Shown: in pieces, positions 53,657-61,527 of the stretch
How positions within the stretch are numbered: position 1 is the stretch's first letter
Layout: every line of letters starts with the position of its first letter
From: Aneurinibacillus tyrosinisolvens
GTDB lineage: Bacteria > Bacillota > Bacilli > Aneurinibacillales > Aneurinibacillaceae
Assembly: GCF_001015055.1 (NCBI RefSeq)
Contig: NZ_BBWZ01000023.1
Span: 1 to 64,000, forward strand
DNA: 64,000 nt
Direction of reading: 5' to 3'
The notes under the pieces: generated by a model
The model's database searches: none
Told to the model about the DNA's origin: nothing
The model's input: the letters and a program-made list of their open reading frames with translations, nothing else
Translations under genes and position numbers: made by a program

Positions 53657-55141
53657 TTATTTACTAGAAAACCAACCCCATCGCTTTTTCTCCGGTTTGT
53701 TCCGGATAAATTGCTCTGGTAGAATCCGCTCTGATAATGACCGAAACGGTTCTTCTAACAACTCATTCCCGCTCTCTGTTTTAATCACTTTCTCTCCTGT
53801 CCAAGCGGAAGGTAAAGTGAGATGCGACATTTCAGGAATGGTTGCTATCATTTCAAAGCCAGTTTGTTCTTTTATAATGAGGGGTGTGACGTATTCCTCT
53901 ATCGTTTCACACCACTTATTACCGATTAAGTGAATATGTCCATTAGGAGCTTGTCTTTTTAGGATTCCTATTTTTTTCTCCATATGGATATTAATTTGAA
54001 TAGGATCCGGAGCTGTAACCAACCAAACTTCATCAGCTTGAGCCAGGGCAGCACGGGATATCGGAGAATCTAATGCCGAACCAATATCAGCAAACATCAC
54101 AGGAATATTTTTGGTTAGGTAGAAAAGTCGTAATGCATCTTCATCGGAAATTTCATTTAGCGCATTTTCTCCAATAGGCATGTAATAAATATTTTCATGC
54201 TGCCATGCTGTTTCTTGCCGGATACTCCCGTTGTTTTTGACTTGTGTTATCCACGGTTTCCAGTCATGAGGCCGTTTAGCAAAACCATCAAGCATCTGTG
54301 ACCAAATAGGCATCTCGATATTAGTTTCCACTACGCCAATAGGTACGTTATGTTCAGATAGGTATAGAGAAAAATTATCGGTGAAGAATGTAGAGCCAAC
54401 TTGCGGATATAAACTGACCACAGCGACTACCTTTGGTGGAATCGGTATGACTTTGGGTACTTCCACTAATTTTTCTACAAGCCTTTCCTTCTCGACCTCT
54501 CGAATGACTTCCTTTTCAACTGGAACCTCGACTTTAACTTCCTTCACCACTTCAACCGGTACTTCTTTAACGACAATGTTTTCCTGAATAATAGGACTAT
54601 TCGGAAGTTTTTCTCCGTTCTCCGTTTTTATGGTGACGGTTAATGCATGCCCAGCGTTATAAAATTTCCTCCACTGTATAGTGGTATCTACTTCTCGGAA
54701 CTTCATCGCTGACGCAAAGGGTGTTGGCTGAATAAAGGCTTGCATCATCGTATTAACATCCAGCGAAGTATTTGCATCATCACGTAGGATAATATCGTAA
54801 ATCCCCATATTGACCAGCTCCGCTAATAACGGATGACCGATTCGTTCATCGGAGAGAAATACGACAGGAAAGTTATATCGGTTACGGATGGTTAAGAGCG
54901 TGTCAGACAGCAACTCTAAATTTTTCTCCGTCCCTTTTTTAGCTATTTCACTGGCTATGATTAATCCGTCGAGCGTTGACCCGTTATAAAAGCAATTTTC
55001 AATCGCTTCAATTAAGTGCTCAAAAATGACAACCGTATCAACAACAGTAAAACCTTTCGTCTCAATGTACTTCTTTAACCTGTCTGCAAATGCAGCATTA
55101 GGCAAAGCAATAAGTATTCTCTTTTGCACTTGAGTTTGCAT
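53657..55141 (-). CDS. TadZ-like protein with receiver domain and long coiled linker
   Basis: About 494 residues. N-terminal receiver fold (about 5-130, VVFLSDERIGHPLLAELVNMG). A repetitive charged Val/Glu/Lys linker (VEVVKEVKVEVPVEKEVIRE, about 195-240). Then a MinD-like domain whose P-loop is replaced by LYPQVGSTFF. It seems unable to bind nucleotide in the classic way. A second TadZ-like protein beside the first. ATG 55141 overlaps the upstream stop (TGATG). Confidence 0.7.
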   Translation of the reverse strand: MQTQVQKRILIALPNAAFADRLKKYIETKGFTVVDTVVIFEHLIEAIENCFYNGSTLDGLIIASEIAKKGTEKNLELLSDTLLTIRNRYNFPVVFLSDERIGHPLLAELVNMGIYDIILRDDANTSLDVNTMMQAFIQPTPFASAMKFREVDTTIQWRKFYNAGHALTVTIKTENGEKLPNSPIIQENIVVKEVPVEVVKEVKVEVPVEKEVIREVEKERLVEKLVEVPKVIPIPPKVVAVVSLYPQVGSTFFTDNFSLYLSEHNVPIGVVETNIEMPIWSQMLDGFAKRPHDWKPWITQVKNNGSIRQETAWQHENIYYMPIGENALNEISDEDALRLFYLTKNIPVMFADIGSALDSPISRAALAQADEVWLVTAPDPIQINIHMEKKIGILKRQAPNGHIHLIGNKWCETIEEYVTPLIIKEQTGFEMIATIPEMSHLTLPSAWTGEKVIKTESGNELLEEPFRSLSERILPEQFIRNKPEKKRWGWFSSK

Positions 55142-55401
55142 CACACACCCTCCCTGTTCCAAATCCTCACGCCCAACAGCTGTTCAATTTTTCGTTTTTC
55201 ATATTCGTCAGGTATTGTAATTCCTCGCTCAATGCGACTTACATGGATTTGTGAAGCATGGATGAAAAGAGCAATCTTTAGTTGCGTAATGTTTTTCCTC
55301 TTCCGATAAATCTGCATAACTTCATGCGGTTTAATCTCAGGGTTAGGCATTGGGAATAAATTGCGTTCCCTTTCAATGTCAGACAATAGATAAGCTAGCA
55401 A
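55141..55401 (-). CDS. XRE-family HTH protein, 86 aa
   Basis: Short N-terminal arm then an XRE helix-turn-helix (TQLKIALFIHASQIHVSRIERGITIP). The start is TTG at 55401, after AAAGGAG and downstream of the leader hairpin; a longer frame would read through the hairpin. First gene of the pilus operon and translationally coupled to the next, so it may autoregulate the operon. Confidence 0.65.
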   Translation of the reverse strand: MLAYLLSDIERERNLFPMPNPEIKPHEVMQIYRKRKNITQLKIALFIHASQIHVSRIERGITIPDEYEKRKIEQLLGVRIWNREGV

Positions 55402-55426
55402 AACGGGCTCCTTTCCCAAAGCACAC

Positions 55427-55479
55427 GCAAAAAAGCACCCACCTATCCCCCCTGTAAGAGAGATAAATGGGTGCTTCCC
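55427..55479 (-). promoter_or_regulatory. Leader hairpin (attenuator-like), Tad operon
   Basis: Minus strand: GGGAAGCACCCATTTATCTC ... GATAGGTGGGTGCTTTTTTGCG. The AAGCACCCA/TGGGTGCTT lower stem is perfect and the T6-GCG tail is identical to other copies. It lies between the promoter and the first gene. Confidence 0.8.
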
Positions 55480-55517
55480 ATATACTTTGTTGCTCACGTC
55501 GTTTTAAATTTGAATTT

Positions 55518-55547
55518 ATCATATATTATCTTGCCAGTAAGTGTCAA
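55518..55547 (-). promoter_or_regulatory. Sigma-A-like promoter, Tad operon
   Basis: TTGACA, 18 nt, TATGAT on the minus strand, about 38 nt before the leader hairpin. Confidence 0.65.
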
Positions 55548-55561
55548 ACGTTTTTTGAAAG

Positions 55562-56638
55562 TTATCTTCCAAACAATCTAGCAAAGATACCTTTTGGTTT
55601 TTCCGGCGCTGGTTCCTGCCTGGAAAGACGCTGTTTTGTCTTAGCATCATAAAGCAAATGATAAAGTTTCTCCTGATGATCGGGATGATCATTAAATAAC
55701 TTTTCCAATTCATCCATTGCCCGATTTCTTTGTTCAACCGGTATGGACTCATTCATAACTTTATTATGTAATTCTTTTGCTTGATGCTTTAACTCTTTAT
55801 CCGATAACTCTTTCAAAGCCGAAACTTTGTTAACAGCATAAGTGTGGTAATTCATAATGAGATCCCGATGGTCAGGATAGGACTCCACCAGGGTATCATA
55901 ACGTTGTATCAATTCCTGTTTTTCAAGAACGGTTGATTGAGGGTCATTAATCAAGTCGTAGATTTCATTGCATTTTTCTTTTACAAGCATGAGCTCTTGA
56001 TTAGCTTTCTCTATCTTTTCGCGTTCCTCCATTTGCTCAGCGAGTTGGTTTTCCAATACCTCTACCTTTTCCTGCAAATCGCTAATTGGGGAATCCAAGA
56101 GAAGCTGTTCATTTCTTTCGAACATGTCTTGAGTATCCTCGAAATACTTTTTCATTTGAGCAAACATCTGATGCATTACTTCTGTTTGTGGAATCTCCGT
56201 TGTTTCTTCTAAGTCTCCATATAGCATGGCCTTAATCTGCCTTAGCGAATAATCCCCATTTTGCCCTGTTAACCCAATAATCATCTTTAATTTAAACACC
56301 GAAACATAATCATGTTTCCAGTTTTTCGAATTCATTTGCCTGTATTTCGGATCAACATAATCAACCAGTGCAGACCGTCTGTTATTTATGGTGTAATCTA
56401 CTACCTCACAAATAGCTGCCGCTTCTTTCGAAGAATACTCTCCGAATTCATCCATATCCAGTATATTTGCCGTGAACAGCTCATGAAGCCTGCCCTTTTT
56501 TTCATAGAGTTTGTATAATACTGAATCCTGAAAATGGGCTTCGAGCAATTGACGCATACGGTCACGCTTCTGTACTTTTTCAGGACTCAGCACCTCTATT
56601 TCGGTACCAGGAACGTTTTTATTCGCGTGCTCTGCCAT
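55562..56638 (-). CDS. MerR-like HTH coiled-coil protein (TubY-like)
   Basis: 358 residues. N-terminal about 65-145 looks like a MerR-type winged helix (YSSKEAAAICEVVDYTINNRR, then YSLRQIKAMLYG). A long coiled coil follows (about 185-265, DLQEKVEVLENQLAEQMEER). The C-terminus ends KPKGIFARLFGR, a possible amphipathic anchor. MerR-like coiled-coil proteins (TubY) accompany some type III TubZ plasmid segregation loci; I infer that role from context. GGGGGG precedes the ATG. Confidence 0.6.
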   Translation of the reverse strand: MAEHANKNVPGTEIEVLSPEKVQKRDRMRQLLEAHFQDSVLYKLYEKKGRLHELFTANILDMDEFGEYSSKEAAAICEVVDYTINNRRSALVDYVDPKYRQMNSKNWKHDYVSVFKLKMIIGLTGQNGDYSLRQIKAMLYGDLEETTEIPQTEVMHQMFAQMKKYFEDTQDMFERNEQLLLDSPISDLQEKVEVLENQLAEQMEEREKIEKANQELMLVKEKCNEIYDLINDPQSTVLEKQELIQRYDTLVESYPDHRDLIMNYHTYAVNKVSALKELSDKELKHQAKELHNKVMNESIPVEQRNRAMDELEKLFNDHPDHQEKLYHLLYDAKTKQRLSRQEPAPEKPKGIFARLFGR

Positions 56639-56639
56639 A

Positions 56640-57120
56640 GCCTTCCCCCCTTTTTCATCAAATCAATTTTTTATTTGAAGTTATTTACCTACTACGTCTA
56701 TTGGCATGGTGACTGGCATACTTTTATTTAATCATAATTCCGTTTTTATTTGAATATACTAAGGTAAATCTATTAATTATAATTTATAGTTAGTTGAAAT
56801 TAGTCATGTTTATTTATATCTATCTCAAATTATTTATAATTTAATTAAATAAAGACAAATCGTTTTTTAATTTGAAAATAAGAGCGAACACACTACAGTT
56901 TCGCATCATAATTATTTATATCTATCTCCAATTATTTATAATTTAGCTAAATAGAAACGAATTGATTTTTAATGTGAAAACCATGCTTCCCGGGGCTTAA
57001 ATAAACTCAAATTAAAATTTAATTTAGGTAAATAAGTTTGATTTAAAATCTTACTCAACTTGAACGGTAGCAAAGCAAATGCTAATAGAGAGAAAATGAC
57101 CAAATTATGCAGGAGAAAGT
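56640..57120. repeat. AT-rich region with two 70-bp direct repeats
   Basis: Imperfect copies at 56810-56879 and 56912-56981 (102-bp period) share TTATTTATATCTATCTC at one end and AATTTGAAAA-type boxes at the other. Further single boxes TTTTTATTTGAA occur near 56665 and 56740. No gene fits here. It has the look of an origin, centromere or operator array between tubZ and the MerR-like gene. Confidence 0.6.
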
Positions 57121-57145
57121 TGGCGTTTAATGAAAAAATATAGGA

Positions 57146-57175
57146 AAGCCCCTGGCATGAAGTATGCAGGGGCTT
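57146..57175. terminator. Terminator after tubZ
   Basis: AAGCCCCTGGCA/TGCAGGGGCTT stem between tubZ and the AT-rich repeats, 10 nt after the tubZ stop. Confidence 0.65.
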
Positions 57176-57181
57176 ATTTTA

Positions 57182-58582
57182 TTATGAGGAGTATGGACTT
57201 CTAGTTTTTTTGAAAGGACTTTCATTATCATCATTGTTAGAATTTGTTTCGGTTCTATTACCAAACGGACTAGCCGATGTATCCCTGTTACCGAATGGAC
57301 TAGGGGCTGCGGTTCTATTACCAAACGGACTGCCGGTTATTGGCTTTTCAGGTTGTGTCTCAATTTGCATATTAGAAATTTTAGCGAAAACATCACTTTT
57401 TTTGCGAGTACGCTCAGCTTGTAGAAGCTCCTCACGCAAATCGTACAATTCAGAAACCCTTTGAGGCCAATCTAATCCACCAAAGATAGAGAACATATAA
57501 ACCACGTGGCTTTTATCTTGATTGAATGTTTTCTTTACATCGGCCACATAAGTCGAAACCGGCTTTTCTGTTGCGGTTGGCGCATAACTATCAAGAATGG
57601 ATTCAATTTGATTCGTAAATGATAGCTTATAAATTCGATCAGCAACTTGTTTTCTAGTAATGATGCTAGTCGCTGCTCTTTCAGCAGTCGCTAAATCGTA
57701 TCCCGTGGAAAGCAAGCCACTCTGGATGGACTCCTCGAAAGGAGTGACATAACTATCAATACGCTCAAGATCAATGCTGTTACTTCCAATTTCGGCACAG
57801 CTGATAGAGAGAACGCCTGGTGTAGATAGCATTTTTAAGAATTCGGAACTATCGAAGTGGAAAGCTCCATATGGTGCAGAAGCAGAAACAGCATTCATCC
57901 GATGAAGTGTTTGAGCGATGAATCGATTGCTTTTAACCAGATAATCTTCTTCACTCATGTTAGGATCTTCATGGAGGAAACGTTGAAATAGCATTTCATT
58001 ATCAACAAACAGGACAGAACCCAATTGCTTGCTCTCAACAGCCTGAATAATGAGTTGCAATCTTGCGAGGGCATTTTCAATCACTTGTCGGCCTTCCTTA
58101 TTGCGTGGAAGAGTAAGGATAAGTCCAACTCGTCCAGCAAAACCCATTTCATACATCATTTCTACTGCCGGAATAACACCACCGGTGCCTGTTCCTCCAC
58201 CTAATCCAGATATAATCCATACAAACTCACGGTCCTGAAAAATCCGTTCAATTGACGGGCGCAAATTGTCTACATTCTCTACAAATGCTTGTTCACCCAG
58301 AATTACATTTCTTCCCGCACCTTTTTCATAACCGGATAACTTTAATTCAGTAGCATTTGAAAGGGAAGGAATCTTTGCAAAATCCCCCATATTAGTATTA
58401 ACAAGACCAACCGAATACGGATAAAGATTATTCTTTGTACCTGTACGAATTTTTGCAAACTCAGCAGCAATCGAACAGCCACCCATACCAAGACCGAGAA
58501 AGCCGAATTTCAGACTTAATTTAACCTCTTCCTCGTCAAATAAGATTGGTTCAACTGCGCTATCAGCTGGTTTAATCTCCAT
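57182..58582 (-). CDS. tubZ: TubZ-like tubulin/FtsZ-family GTPase
   Basis: 466 residues. N-terminal GLGMGGCSIA, then the tubulin signature GGGTGTG (128-134), ending near residue 400. The C-terminal tail has three SPFGNR repeats (418-443) and a further SPF. TubZ polymers drag plasmids by dynamic treadmilling and bind TubR at the tail. GGAGG lies 8 nt before the ATG. Downstream of tubR with a 52-nt gap. Confidence 0.9.
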   Translation of the reverse strand: MEIKPADSAVEPILFDEEEVKLSLKFGFLGLGMGGCSIAAEFAKIRTGTKNNLYPYSVGLVNTNMGDFAKIPSLSNATELKLSGYEKGAGRNVILGEQAFVENVDNLRPSIERIFQDREFVWIISGLGGGTGTGGVIPAVEMMYEMGFAGRVGLILTLPRNKEGRQVIENALARLQLIIQAVESKQLGSVLFVDNEMLFQRFLHEDPNMSEEDYLVKSNRFIAQTLHRMNAVSASAPYGAFHFDSSEFLKMLSTPGVLSISCAEIGSNSIDLERIDSYVTPFEESIQSGLLSTGYDLATAERAATSIITRKQVADRIYKLSFTNQIESILDSYAPTATEKPVSTYVADVKKTFNQDKSHVVYMFSIFGGLDWPQRVSELYDLREELLQAERTRKKSDVFAKISNMQIETQPEKPITGSPFGNRTAAPSPFGNRDTSASPFGNRTETNSNNDDNESPFKKTRSPYSS

Positions 58583-58634
58583 GAATCATTACCTCCAATT
58601 TATCTTAATCATTTCTCATAGTTAGTTAAAGATT

Positions 58635-59003
58635 CTATGTATCTGACTCCATCAACTCGGCAAGAGCCGTCATGTATTCGATGTACTCTCTTCCTTGCTC
58701 CGTTGTAAAATACAATCGTGCTCGACCATGCTCTTTTGTATAGATTAGTCCAGCACCTTCCAACTTAGCCAGGGCCGTATCAAGAGTGTGACGGGAAGTG
58801 ATTAAATCTCGACCTTCCCCTTGTCGGAACCATTCATTTACAAGAACTTTTAATCTCTCTTTTGTTTCATGAGAACCTTGTTCTTCTAGCTTTTTAATCG
58901 TCATTAGAAGCCAGCCAGCATCCCCAATCGCCTCTTTTATATTTCGGTATATTTTCCCCCCATCCAACTTCATATTCGGAAAATACTTAGGCATTTGCGT
59001 CAT
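58635..59003 (-). CDS. tubR: TubR-like winged-helix DNA-binding protein
   Basis: 122 residues with a C-terminal winged helix (SRHTLDTALAKLEGAGLIYTKEHGRARLYF). Adjacent to tubZ and in the same direction as expected for the centromere-binding adaptor. GGGGGTGATG precedes the ATG. Identity rests on fold and position. Confidence 0.7.
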   Translation of the reverse strand: MTQMPKYFPNMKLDGGKIYRNIKEAIGDAGWLLMTIKKLEEQGSHETKERLKVLVNEWFRQGEGRDLITSRHTLDTALAKLEGAGLIYTKEHGRARLYFTTEQGREYIEYMTALAELMESDT

Positions 59004-59129
59004 ACATTCATCACCCCCAACGTTTGGCGGTTAGGCATTAAGCCAACAAAACCTTATATAATATGGATTTTTTTAGCATCGTCGCTATTAGCAACAATAT
59101 ATCACGAACTTTACCACTTGTCACCATAT

Positions 59130-59164
59130 AAAAGCGGCTGATATCGAATCCAATAGCCGCTTTT
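59130..59164. terminator. Hairpin upstream of tubR
   Basis: AAAAGCGGCT (59130-59139) pairs with AGCCGCTTTT (59155-59164). It may terminate either strand between the iterons and tubR, or act in the tubR leader. Confidence 0.5.
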
Positions 59165-59681
59165 ACGGTTGCTATAAGAATCTTATGGATGTTAATAGAC
59201 GCTGATAAACCTAATATTTTACAATTAAAGGTTGTACCGAAGCTCTTAATAAATTATTCTGAATGACTATCAATAATTCGCTAGGTTTATTTCGGTTTAT
59301 AAATAATTTGAAATTCTTAAATGTCCCACACGATGTACCAGATTAATCACTTGATAATTCTTGAAAGAGAGGGGAGTTACAGCTATTTTGGCAGTGTAGG
59401 GGGATGCTCATTATGATTAAGAGGGTATTTATGTACCATGAATTGTTATGAATTATTTCTAATTCATGCTGAAATAATCGCGGAGTACAGATGGATAAAG
59501 AGATAAGGGGGCGTAATTCGGGACTGTACCAGGGAAGTTGGATTGGCTATCTTATATCATCGCAAAGAGGATTGTTTTGGAGGCAACCAATCGTTTGATT
59601 TGCCATGAACCAGTCCGTTACAGGTATGAGAGAAACGCTGGCTTTGCGTAATAAAACGATAAAATGCTTGTTTAAAAACAT
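59165..59681. other. Non-coding region between tubR hairpin and iterons
   Basis: About 500 bp without a convincing gene on either strand. I see no clear internal repeats. Part of a probable origin/centromere region. Confidence 0.4.
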
Positions 59682-59782
59682 GATAGCAAATGTGGATAGT
59701 AGGCATTGATAGTGAACATTGATAGTACGCCTTACAGTAGAGTACGATAGTGAGCCTTATACTACATATTGATTGTACTATC
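59682..59782. repeat. Tandem 12-13-bp iterons (candidate tubC centromere/origin)
   Basis: Contiguous units beginning GATAG: GATAGCAAATGTG, GATAGTAGGCATT, GATAGTGAACATT, GATAGTACGCCTT, then a 12-bp spacer unit and GATAGTGAGCCTT, then two degenerate units ending at 59782. The consensus is GATAGTNNGCMTT. It lies between divergent tubR and the replication-relaxation gene, as expected for a centromere. Confidence 0.7.
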
Positions 59783-59946
59783 AACCCCTACTGCAAAACT
59801 GACTATCTAAACAGTTTTTCAAAAAAACCTTGTCAAATCAACGTTTTTCTTTGTAAATTTGTGCTAGTAAAAATTTTATCCGTGAATGCTGAGTATATTT
59901 GGTACCTTCCGGTTTACTTTATCTACTCGAAAAAGAGGGTGTAAAA

Positions 59947-61332
59947 ATGATCGATGTAAACGGAATAAGAATTTCTAAAAGATTCGTTCCAATATTAGAA
60001 TTGCTTTACCTTCATCGGGTTGCAACCGCCGAACAGCTTCTTACTGCGATATTTCCAGCCGAATACCCGCCCAATTTTATAAAATCTCTAAAAAGTAGGG
60101 AACGACCCCAACGCTTGAACCACTTATTTTCCGTATTGCGAATGATGAAAAAGGAGGGATTGTTACAGGTAGACCCTGTAGAATTTCAAGGCCGATTTTT
60201 AAAAATGTATTCTCTAACCAAAGATGGGACTGAACTTTCGAAATACATGCTTAAGATTGACCCAGACCTTAAAGCCGATGGATACGAAAATAAGTACGGC
60301 GATTTTCCCTATGACCTTCAACGTCCCCCAAAAGGGCGGATTCAACATCATCTTTTGTTGATTGAATTTTTCTTGCAATTGAATTTCATTCGTGTAAACC
60401 ATCCTACATTTTCCATTCAATACAGAGATAACCGATTTGCTACCCGACGGTACACTTTAACACAAAAGGGCGAGATTGTAGACGATGAAAAAAATTACGT
60501 GTTCCGTCCAGATGCAGAGTTTAGGATGACGGTAGAACAAGCAAATGAAGAAGGTATACCTGAACCGATCCTTAAAAGCTATTACGTGGAAATCGACAGA
60601 GGAACGGAATATTTTGAGGAATTAAAAAGTAAGTTTGAAGGATATGCCCGCTACTTTGATTACCTAGAAAAACAGGTAGGAGAAGAAGTCATAAAGAAAC
60701 TACCGGAAGCCATTCTATTTGTAACGGATGAACGGGACCACGAATCTCCCATCAAGCGCAGATGGAAAACAATATCAGCTGCATTTACGTCCGCAATGGC
60801 TAAATGGGCGACAAAGGTAAATCTCATTTATGCACCATTGAATCACGTGGAGCGGGTAATCCTTCAAGAAAAACATAATCATGAGCGGATCGGCATGTTT
60901 GCAAAAAAAATACAGCCCTATTTGCAGTATCAATCTCTTAACACTTTCAAGAAAGAAAACGGGATTGATTGGGGAACCAATGCACTATTTACAGTCGCAC
61001 AGCAGAGCAATCAGGAAAGCGTATTGTTCCTTTTCGAACGCTCAAATGGTTGTGAAACGCGAGGAATTCTACGTTTTTACGATTTTATCAAGAAGTACGA
61101 AAGCATCCAGGCAAAATACGCTAAAAGCTTTGCACATATTAAAACAATCCGTCCTGTCTTTATTACTTTTGATAATAACTATCTTCCAGTTCCACTCGAA
61201 TCTTTGGCAGATAACGAATCAGCAGAAAAGTTAATAAATCAGGGCTATGTTCTAAACATAAAAGACGATCCTCATTGGTCATTGGTCAGCGGAGAACAGA
61301 TTAAGTTATCTAATCCACTCATTTACAAGTAG
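59947..61332 (+). CDS. Replication-relaxation family protein
   Basis: 461 residues. N-terminal winged helix (ILELLYLHRVATAEQLLTAIF..RLNHLFSVLRMMKKEGLL), then an alpha/beta domain with YYVEIDRGTEYFEELKSKFEGY, which carries the nuclease-like E-D-R pattern I recall for Replic_Relax proteins. Often encoded next to mobilisation or T4CP genes in Gram-positive plasmids, as here. Start 59947 has GAGGGTG upstream. Confidence 0.75.
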   Translation: MIDVNGIRISKRFVPILELLYLHRVATAEQLLTAIFPAEYPPNFIKSLKSRERPQRLNHLFSVLRMMKKEGLLQVDPVEFQGRFLKMYSLTKDGTELSKYMLKIDPDLKADGYENKYGDFPYDLQRPPKGRIQHHLLLIEFFLQLNFIRVNHPTFSIQYRDNRFATRRYTLTQKGEIVDDEKNYVFRPDAEFRMTVEQANEEGIPEPILKSYYVEIDRGTEYFEELKSKFEGYARYFDYLEKQVGEEVIKKLPEAILFVTDERDHESPIKRRWKTISAAFTSAMAKWATKVNLIYAPLNHVERVILQEKHNHERIGMFAKKIQPYLQYQSLNTFKKENGIDWGTNALFTVAQQSNQESVLFLFERSNGCETRGILRFYDFIKKYESIQAKYAKSFAHIKTIRPVFITFDNNYLPVPLESLADNESAEKLINQGYVLNIKDDPHWSLVSGEQIKLSNPLIYK

Positions 61333-61341
61333 AATTTTATC

Positions 61342-61370
61342 TTTTCAAGAAAAACATTCTGCCGTATAAT
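61342..61370 (+). promoter_or_regulatory. Sigma-A-like promoter, coupling protein
   Basis: TTTTCA, 17 nt, TATAAT on the plus strand, 33 nt before the leader hairpin. Confidence 0.6.
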
Positions 61371-61403
61371 GAAAACTAAAATAACTTATTAATCTATCGA
61401 AGT

Positions 61404-61453
61404 GGAAGCACCACGAGCACGGGATAACTGTGTATCGTTGGTGCTTTTTTGCG
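61404..61453 (+). promoter_or_regulatory. Leader hairpin (attenuator-like), coupling protein
   Basis: GGAAGCACCACGAGCACGGG ... GTTGGTGCTTTTTTGCG. This is the only plus-strand copy. Lower stem AAGCACCA/TGGTGCTT is perfect, and it sits about 75 nt before the TTG start. Confidence 0.8.
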
Positions 61454-61527
61454 TTTAAAAGGAGGGGTTTTCAAATCATTCTTGCTTGATTCATTCATTA
61501 TCAAAATTAAATAGGGGAGGAATCCAT

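Noticed and set aside
59557..59784. 75-codon minus-strand frame across the iterons
   Set aside because: The repeats explain the sequence; no ribosome site and improbable amino-acid composition.
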